Positions 56,760 to 64,000 of a stretch of 64,000 bases of DNA are shown piece by piece. The number at the start of each line of letters is the position of its first letter. Position 1 is the stretch's first letter. The DNA is from Cordylochernes scorpioides (lineage: Eukaryota; Arthropoda; Arachnida; Pseudoscorpiones; Chernetidae): assembly GCA_030710605.1 (NCBI GenBank), contig CP092874.1:39345063-39409062 (forward strand), written 5' to 3'. The notes under the pieces are model-generated. The model made no database searches. It was not told where the DNA came from and was given only the letters and a program-made list of their open reading frames with translations. Made by a program: the position numbers and the translations under genes.

Positions 56760-57587
56760 TGTCATAATTTGTATATAATTAAATGCAACCCCGACCCACT
56801 ATGTATGTACCATGTATGATTTTCAAAGACTTAATAAAGAACAAGGTAACTGGAGGAAAGAAAGTAACAAAAGATATAGGAAGTAAGACCTAAGATTGGC
56901 ACGACTATTCTGGACACCCCTGTGTCAATACTGCAGGGGCAGAGACCGGGCGTCTCTAGTGACCGCAGAAGTTATTTTAGCCAAGATTCACTCAATACTT
57001 CCTGACAAACAGGACGTGTCGAGTGACCAGAAGTTATAAAAGTTTGAGAGATATCCAGTACTTCCGGCAAAAACAGGACGTGTCTAATATCCTTCGAAAC
57101 TATAAGCGTCAAGACACCAAACACTTCCTGACGAAATCAGATATACCAGGCAGGGCACAGCTTTCACCAAAGGAAGCCGCCGGCCTATCAGAAGATAGCA
57201 CCTTAAGTAGGTCAACCAATAGGAAAAGATCATGTGAGATCTCTCAACCAATCAGAGAGAAACTGACTGGTGGTGTTAAATCGAAAGACAAGAATGGTTA
57301 GTAGTGATTTAGCTTCCAAGAAGGTGACATCTGCTCTAGACCTCTCTCCCTCTGCTCATCCCACAGCTAAGTACAATCACCGCCATGTGATCAACTAATT
57401 AATAAGTCAAATCGCTCAGTTCTTCTCAAGCTTTCTTTCCTCCAACCCGTTGCCTTATATTTCCAAACTCAATCACGTGTCCTGATTATTCCTAACTGTG
57501 TGCTTCACTTACCACTCAACGACTGCGCTTCAACCAATCCTCACCATTCAAATCCAACAACAAGGAACCCGCAACGATATTGCCACA
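56760..57587 (+). repeat. 3' LTR
   Basis: 828 bp, apparently identical to 51100-51927 (a 92-codon open frame inside is identical in both); followed by TGTA. Confidence 0.93.
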
Positions 57588-57673
57588 TGTATGTACCTCT
57601 ACAGACCTATGAGCTTATGTCCATAGTTCCTTAAACACCCCTAAGCTGCCTTCCATAGAAAATGCAGGGTATA

Positions 57674-57908
57674 TAACAAAACCAGTCCAATACAATAGTA
57701 GAGCGGTCTAGAGATTAATTTGGCGAAACCGCTGAGAGGGTTCACTACTGATGAGCCAAGCCCTCTCATTTAATAACTCATACCATTGCAGTAAGGTCTG
57801 TAGAGATTATATTTGATGACATTTAAAAGAAACGCATTGCCAGTAAATTTATTTGTGTAAAAAATAAAAAATAAAATTTTAACGATAGATGGCAATAAAA
57901 TTTAATTC
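57674..57908 (-). repeat. Foldback element, partial opposite-orientation copy
   Basis: It contains the reverse complement of the 65-bp loop at 50800-50864 and one arm (GGTTCACTACTGATGAGCC through ATAGATGGCAATAAAATTTA). The other arm is missing. Confidence 0.8.
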
Positions 57909-57934
57909 TATTATTATCTTTTATCTTTTTTCTA

Positions 57935-59018
57935 CAGGGTGTACCAGGTAAATTGGGAATTTCAACAATGGTATTTTAACTGAATTTTTTTGCAAGTAAA
58001 AATTAAAATATCCGAATGAAATTTGACACAGTAGTAGATAAAAGGATATAGTTTTTATTTATTCAATGTAGTTTCCATTATTAGCTACAACAGTCTCGAG
58101 GCGAGTGCGGAATGAAGCACAGGCCTTGGCGACGATGACCTTGTCCATTTGGGTCATCACCGTGTGAACTGCTTTCTTGACAAACTGGATGGTGGTATGA
58201 GGAGCTTTGTTGACATCTCTCTCAACAACGCCCCATACATAGTAGTCGAGGGGATTGCAATCTGGAGAATTAGGGGGCCAAATATCAGGACCCCAGTGAC
58301 TAGGGACGTTAAGTGTCAGCCACGATTGTGTCTTTTTTGCCTTATGGGCTGGAGCTGAGTCCTGTTGGAAGACATACTTCCTTCCTGCGGCCACCATGTC
58401 CATCCAAGGCTTCACAACGGTCTCCAGAACATTGATGTAGGTGTCAGCGTTCATCCTAAGGCCCTTCTCAAAGAAATGGGGAGGCATGACATCACCTTCA
58501 CTGCTGATAACGCCAAGGACCATTACGGAGGCAGGAAATTTCGTGTACATCACGACAGGTATCTCTGAGGGGTCTTTACAGATCCAGCGATCCAGCGACC
58601 TTTTGGTCCACGTCAAAGTTCTTTTCGTCAGAGAAGAACCTTAGCAGCATGCCAAAAGAGTCATGTTTCAGGTTGTTGAGGAGGGCAGCAGCCTTTCCTT
58701 TTCTGTTATTCTTCATATTCTCAGTCAGCAACTGACCTTTCCGAAGGGCATAAGACTTGAGACCAAGGTCCTCATGGATAGTTCTGACAATTGTCATAGA
58801 GCCAACGTCCATTTCCTTGGCTATGGCCCTCATGCTCTTCCCAGGGTTTCCATAAATCTTCTCCTTGACATTTTTGACAAATTCTTCGCCTCTTACCCTG
58901 TCCGATCGACGCGAGTGCTTTTTCCTTGTAGCTATCCCCTCTTTGTTACTGTCGGCCTCATCAAACTGCTTCTTGACACGATAAATAGTGGTTTTGGGCA
59001 ACTTAAGAAAATCCACTT
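57935..59018 (-). mobile_element. maT-type mariner, interrupted at its 5' part
   Basis: The left (3') end TA|CAGGGTGTACCAGG is preserved at 57933-57948. The other end, with the first transposase codons, was lost where the Tigger begins at about 59009-59018. Confidence 0.75.
58059..59016 (-). pseudogene. Mariner transposase, DD37D (maT) type, truncated and frameshifted
   Basis: On the minus strand the helix-turn-helix region (FLKLPKTTIYRVKKQFDEAD, GKSMRAIAKEMDVGSMT) is followed by the first catalytic Asp in FSDEKNFDVDQK. A one-base shift near 58600 leads to RWICKDPSE, then FQQDSAPAHKAKKTQSW (second Asp) and SPDCNPLDYYVWG (third Asp). 37 residues separate the last two Asp, which defines the DD37D maT clade. 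The C-terminus ends at 58059. The N-terminus is cut off by the neighbouring Tigger. Confidence 0.88.
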
Positions 59019-61128
59019 ATAACAAAGTCGGTTATAGCGAAATTCCGCATATAGCGAATGAAATTGTCTGCACGAAAGAAAAGAAGGGCTTAAACCATTA
59101 AAAGAACTCTGGATATTGCGAAGTCGGATATAAAGAATTTTCGCTTATAACGAAGTGATTTGCATGTATAAATTTTTATTTTATCCGTTTATAACGAAGT
59201 TTTCTCATTTACCATTATAATTGACTAATATATTATGCATAATATATATCAAATTACAACGTGTGAATGACACAAATTTAATGATACACAACAAATAAGT
59301 TAATAATATACAATTTTAAAATATGCAAACATATTATAAGTATTTTTTTTTACATTATTCAAACAAAATTAAATTGTTTAATAAACGCTTATATTTTATT
59401 AACGTTTACCATGGCAGGAGAACGAAAACAAACAAGAAACTCACTATCTCTGTCAGTCAAGCTGCAAATCCTAAGAGAGATTGAAGTGGAGAAGAAGAAA
59501 AAGACAGATGTTGCCCAGAAACATAAAATCCCACAGTCGTCGCTCAGCACCATAATAAAGAACTCTGAGAAGATCCACCAACAAGCTCTGCATGCGGGAG
59601 AAAGCAGTCGGAAACGAGCACGTGGATCTACATATGCTGATGTTGATGAGGCTCTGCTGCAGTGGTTCAAGCAGGCAAGAAGTGCAGCGCTTCCAGTTAA
59701 TGGTCCATTGCTTTCCGAAAAGGCGAAGTCCCTGGCTCTTGAATTTGGATTAAAGGATTTTACTGGGAGTGGTGGATGGATCGAGCGTTGGAAGGCAAGG
59801 CATGGCATCAAGCTGCGCAACATTTGTGGAGAATCAGCTGATGTCAATCGTGAGACAATGACGAACTGGTTGACCGATGTAATGCCTAATATAATTAGTA
59901 ACTATGCTTGCAAAGACATCTTCAACGCCGATGAAACCGGTCTCTTCTGGCGTCTTCTTCCTGACAAGACACTTCACTTTAAGGGAGAAACTTGCACCGG
60001 CGGAAAGGCTAGTAAGGAACGGATCACAATCCTTCTATGCTGCAATATGGATGGTTCTGAAAAGATGCAACCTTTGGTCATTGGAAAGGCGAAACAGCCG
60101 AGATGCTTCCGAGGAATCAAGCACCTTCCTGTTCAGTACGAAGCAAATCAGAAGGCCTGGATGACTGGACTACTCTTCGAATCCTGGGTTCGGCACATCG
60201 ACAAGAAGATGGCTGGACAACATCGACAAATTATCCTCCTGCTTGACAATTGCGGCGCTCATCCCCCAGACATGCAGGGCCTCACAAATACTCGTATAGC
60301 ATTCTTGCCGCCAAATACCACTTCAATGCTGCAACCATGCGACCAAGGCATTATTCGCAATTTCAAGATGATTTATCGAACGCGTTTAATGAGGAAATAT
60401 TTGACGGCATACGATGCTGGAACAGCATTAACAATCAATATTAAGCAAGCTGTGGATATTATATCTGTAGCATGGAATGATGTGCTTCCAGCGACAATTT
60501 CCAACTGTTGGCATCATAGTGGAATTATTAAGTCCGATGTCAGTTCTCCATTGGATACACCACAGCCTGCAACACAAATGTGGGAGCAACAAAGCCTCTT
60601 CGATCGCATGAAAGAAGTTTTAAAAATACCGTTAGAGATGGATTTCGATTCTTATGCTGACGCTGACAATGACGTCGTTACAAATGCCATGTTATCCGAT
60701 GTAGAAATTGTCGAGAGCATTCTTCAAGCAAAAGAAGAAGAAACGGACCAAGTTGATGAAGAAGTAGACCCAATTGTTCACATTCCGCATCCAAAAGAGG
60801 TCTTGGAGAGCATTCAAACTCTGCGATTGTTTCTTCAATGTCAGGATGAGTCCAAGTCTCTTCATAGGCATCTCTCAGACTTGGACAACATCGAAAAGAG
60901 TGTTCAGCACTTGTTACTGACTTCTAAATGTCAAAAGAAAATCACAAACTACTTCTCCAAAAACACCTGATGAGGTTGTTATTGATCTTTGTGTTGCTCT
61001 TTTGAGTTGAATAGTAAATAAAATTATTGGTACAAAACATTTTTTTCCAACTGCGGATATAACAAACTTCGGATATAACAAAGTGATTGTCATGGATAAT
61101 GCGACTTCGTTATAAGCGGAGTACACTG
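59009..61128 (+). mobile_element. Tigger/pogo element with intact transposase, left terminus damaged
   Basis: The right end, reversed, is CAGTGTACTCCGCTTATAAC followed by TA (61129-61130). The left end matches from TCCACTTATAACAAAGTCGG (59009) but lacks the first nine or so bases. Several TTATAACGAAGT-like motifs lie in both subterminal regions. Confidence 0.85.
59411..60970 (+). CDS. Tigger/pogo (CENP-B-like) DDE transposase, 519 aa, intact
   Basis: A cut-and-paste transposase of the pogo/Tigger group, related to CENP-B, jerky and TIGD proteins, expected to act in the nucleus. Residues 1-60 form a psq-type helix-turn-helix (SLSVKLQILREIEV, IPQSSLSTIIKN); residues 70-135 a CENP-B-type helix-turn-helix ending GGWIERWKARHGI; residues about 165-375 the DDE_1 catalytic domain with D174 (FNADETGLFW), D279 (LLLDNCGAHP) and D311 (LQPCDQGIIRNFK). 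The tail is acidic, and QKKITNYF at 508-515 fits the PCNA-binding PIP box known from Drosophila pogo. ATG 59411 follows CACCATGG-like context (TTACCATGG). AATAAA lies at 61017. No stop or shift in about 1.56 kb. Confidence 0.93.
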   Translation: MAGERKQTRNSLSLSVKLQILREIEVEKKKKTDVAQKHKIPQSSLSTIIKNSEKIHQQALHAGESSRKRARGSTYADVDEALLQWFKQARSAALPVNGPLLSEKAKSLALEFGLKDFTGSGGWIERWKARHGIKLRNICGESADVNRETMTNWLTDVMPNIISNYACKDIFNADETGLFWRLLPDKTLHFKGETCTGGKASKERITILLCCNMDGSEKMQPLVIGKAKQPRCFRGIKHLPVQYEANQKAWMTGLLFESWVRHIDKKMAGQHRQIILLLDNCGAHPPDMQGLTNTRIAFLPPNTTSMLQPCDQGIIRNFKMIYRTRLMRKYLTAYDAGTALTINIKQAVDIISVAWNDVLPATISNCWHHSGIIKSDVSSPLDTPQPATQMWEQQSLFDRMKEVLKIPLEMDFDSYADADNDVVTNAMLSDVEIVESILQAKEEETDQVDEEVDPIVHIPHPKEVLESIQTLRLFLQCQDESKSLHRHLSDLDNIEKSVQHLLLTSKCQKKITNYFSKNT

Positions 61129-61130
61129 TA

Positions 61131-62820
61131 TTGGGAGAATAGATAACATGATTTTGTAATGTAGAAAATTAGGAAAGACAAAATTCAGGATGACACGGCA
61201 ATTTATTTGAGACAAGAATAATGATAATTAATATTGGTTTTATTCAACTTATCGAGTATTTTTCAAGGGACCGGGAAAAAATGTTCACTTTATCGAGAGA
61301 TTCAAATTTACGAGTTTCAAATTATCAAAATATATATATTATTTTTACATGTTATATTCAAATGGCATTTATGTAGGAATAATTTTATTGTTAATTTTTA
61401 ATTTGATGTATTGTATACATTTGATCATTAATTAATTATTATTCAGGTATTAAAACTGCCTTTTTGTTCAAAGACAGCAACGTTTAAACGGGTACAGCTA
61501 GGTGGAGCAGATAATCAAACATAAAGTTATCTTGCCAAGTATAGATTCAGTAGGGATTGGATGTTTTCTAAAATTGTTTTAAATAATGTTCATTATGTAA
61601 ACTTTCACTAGGGTAAAACCCGGGCGAAGCCGGGTACATTCGCTAGTCTATTCTATATATATATATAATTGAATGTCTGTCTGTCTGCCTGTACTCTATA
61701 GATTCAAAAACCATACATCCAATCGCCGTGAAATTTTGGTATATTTTTAGGTATATCCCCGGGAAGGTTTTTAAAAAATAATTTCTTGAATATCCTTAGA
61801 GTCCTTTGCAGATATGTAGATTTAACTCGTAAGCAGCGCCACCATTGCGACGATGATAACAAGTTTTTTTATCTATGAGTTTTATTATCACTATAAGTTT
61901 ATTATCTTAAAGATTATTCATCAAAAGTAAGATTATCTCAGGATGGCACGGCAATTTATTTGAGACAAGAATAATGATACAATTCCAAGGCGAAGATACT
62001 ATTCCTTTAACTTCCAATTACCGAGGGAACCAATTAATATTGATTTTATTCAACTTATCGTGTATTTTTCAAGAGCCCGGGAAAAAATGTTCACTAGATA
62101 AAACGATTATTTTGTAATGTAGAAAATGAGGAAAGACAAAATTCAGGATGACACGGCACACAGGGACCGGGAAAAAATGTTCACTTTATTCGAGGGATTC
62201 AAATTTACGAATTTCAAATTATCAAAATATATCTTTTTTTTTATAAGTTTATAAAAAATTGATTTAACAAATGTTCGTTAGATAAACCTTTACTCGGGTA
62301 AAACCCCGGGCGAAGCCAGGTACATCCGCTAGTATATATATATAAATTAATGTATGTGTGTCTGTCTGTCCTTTATGCCTACCAAACCACTCATTGGAAC
62401 GCCATGAAACTTTGGGAAGTTATTTATTATAGTACTGGGAAGGTTTCTAGCAAATAAAATTTTTTAAATAACTTTTCGCCTAAAAATAATCAAGATAAAT
62501 ATTCTAATTTATCTGGTATAATTCAACAATCTGCTCTAAATATTATCATGATGATACGATGATTTTGTAATGTAGAAAATTAGGAAAGACAAAAATCAGG
62601 ATGACACGGCAATTTATTTGAGACATGAATAATGATACAATTCCAAGGCAAGATACTATTCCTATAACTTCCAATTACCGAGGGAACCAATTAATATTGA
62701 TTTCATTCAACTTATCGAGTATTTTTCAAGGGACCGGGAAAAATGTTCACTTTATCAAGAGATTCGTTAGACAAACCTTTACTCGGGTAAAACCCGGGCA
62801 AAGCCGGGTACGTCCGCTAG
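61131..62820 (+). mobile_element. Array of Helitron-like family A copies
   Basis: Three head-to-tail pieces with CTAG ends at 61643-61646, 62329-62332 and 62817-62820. The first lacks its 5' end, cut where the Tigger right end lies. The second starts TCTATTCTATATATATATAT with TGTCTG repeats. Non-coding. Confidence 0.65.
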
Positions 62821-62929
62821 TGGTTTTATAATAATGAAGATGAATATTACATTGTTGTTGTTTATTATCGTTTGTTTATATAAATAAATACAGTGTATGT
62901 GATGATGATAACACAAATGAATTTTTAAA

Positions 62930-63540
62930 TCCTCATCCTTTCCTTATTTATATCTATAAAAATGAAATCCAAAATCGATATTTGTTATCGCGTTGCGCAA
63001 AATCTCCAGAATCAATCATTATGAAATTTCGCATGTAGGTAGCTGAAGTTATCGTTTAACATATAGGCTATTAAAAAAACTAAAAAGGTTAATGTGCTTC
63101 TTTTTTTAATGTAAAACCAAATGGAATTAGTTCCAGCCTTTTACCGCTTGGCGCCGCACTGGTCACGACGATAAATGAATTTGATTGGTTAATAATTTTA
63201 CACGTTTAAACGATGATTCTTTGTTTGTTTACACGATGAATGTTTTTAACAGATAAGATAATCCAATAGCCGCGAAACTTTAGAAAGTTATTTCCTATAC
63301 TACTGGGAAGGTTTCTGGTTTGAATTTGATTTGAAATAAATATTCGTTGCAATTTTATTTACAAATATCTACTTTCACTCGCAAGCAGCGCCTCTCGCGG
63401 TATCTGGTGAAATTACATTTATAAATTGTAAAAATGCTAAAATATTTTCCAAGTTTGATAAATCTAATATTTAATTTGAAGATTTATATAAGTAATATAA
63501 TATTCCATTGACGTAAAAAAATTAACATTTCAATATTAAT
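62930..63540 (+). repeat. Interspersed repeat, family E, copy 2
   Basis: Counterpart of 49970-50560 with moderate divergence. Non-coding. Confidence 0.55.
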
Positions 63541-63649
63541 ATATATATTTAATAATATCTTATCTAAATTTAATAATGGTTTTCAAAAATATTATGTGTT
63601 TCCAAAATATATTTAAACGCATATAACAATATTTATATACGTTCATAAA

Positions 63650-63760
63650 TCTATATATAGGTGGATTGGATGTTTTATAGAATCGTTTAAACAAATGTTC
63701 GTTAGGCAAACTATTACTCAGATAAAAACCGGGCGAAGCCGGGTATATTCTCGAATTTTT
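63650..63760 (+). repeat. Helitron-like family A 3' remnant
   Basis: It contains ACAAATGTTCGTTAGGCAAA and the hairpin CGGGCGAAGCCGGG, but no CTAG follows. 63761-64000 has no recognised feature. Confidence 0.45.
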
Positions 63761-64000
63761 AACGGCGCTAATTGTCAACATTTGATAAACGTATAAATTG
63801 CCAACTTAGCCACCCAGTTTCACTATGACACATCTAAAAAAATCATATCTTTCCATATTATATAATATTTTTACGTTATTTTTTATCGAAAAATATTAAT
63901 AGAATGATTAAGCAATATTTTAGGGCAAATTATTGAAGGGTATCTTTAATTTTTATTTTAAGAATAAAATTACTATTTTAATATATAATATTTTCATTTT

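Larger units (their letters stand above)
51100..57587 (+). mobile_element. Gypsy-like LTR retrotransposon, incomplete pol, very young
   Basis: Two 828-bp LTRs (51100-51927, 56760-57587) begin TGTCATAATTT and end TTGCCACA; a 4-bp duplication TGTA flanks the element (51096-51099 and 57588-57591). I found no difference between the LTRs where I compared them. The internal part has ORF1, a long ORF2, then 1.9 kb of pyrimidine-rich non-coding DNA, and a purine tract (GTAGGGGGCGC) before the 3' LTR. No TGG-type tRNA primer site is seen right after the 5' LTR. Confidence 0.95.

Overview
This window looks like repeat-dominated nuclear DNA from an arthropod, most likely an arachnid. That is an inference from AT-rich sequence, non-coding DNA everywhere, and the mixture of Tc1, maT, Tigger/pogo, hAT, gypsy, Jockey-like and R1-like elements; no taxonomic marker gene is present. 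I see no bacterial signal and no multi-exon host gene. Two open reading frames look intact: an intronless ankyrin-repeat gene (42875-44095, +) and a Tigger/pogo transposase (59411-60970, +). A third long open frame lies in a young but catalytically incomplete LTR retrotransposon (52318-54822, +).

Layout. 1-10897 holds head-to-tail Helitron-like repeats, a unit carrying a tRNA-like sequence, a Tc1 element, two tandem units each carrying a tRNA-Gly(GCC) sequence, a pseudogene of a widespread arthropod protein, a small Tigger-type MITE and a 351-bp Helitron-like element. A gap of exactly 100 N follows (10898-10997). 27071-35219 is a second, about 99% similar direct copy of 1-10897, lacking about 2.75 kb. 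10998-14254 has no recognisable gene. 14255-18440 is a pogo-like element containing a decayed Jockey-like LINE. 18837-21131 is a hAT element with an 8-bp target duplication and a broken transposase. 23485-24410 is a G+C-richer broken gene ending in a RING finger, followed by a 319/320-bp tandem repeat (24467-25547).

35463-42082 is a local duplication containing a tRNA-headed SINE, a LINE fragment and a 53-bp satellite; a gag-only LTR element (37177-39174) sits inside the satellite. The ankyrin gene lies next to it, with a TATA box and a polyadenylation signal. 45785-49275 (-) is an R1-like LINE with a good reverse transcriptase. 50640-51025 is a large foldback. 51100-57587 is a gypsy-like element with apparently identical 828-bp LTRs. 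Its main frame joins a protease, an RT connection segment, an RNase H and an integrase zinc finger to a hydrophobic tail, with no RT palm and no integrase core. 57935-61128 is a maT mariner interrupted by a Tigger with an intact transposase, and the window ends in more Helitron-like arrays.

Working together: almost everything here is selfish DNA in nested layers. The Tigger transposase could supply activity to the small Tigger-type MITEs only if their ends match, which they do not obviously do. The incomplete gypsy element must have used reverse transcriptase and integrase supplied in trans if it moved in its present form.
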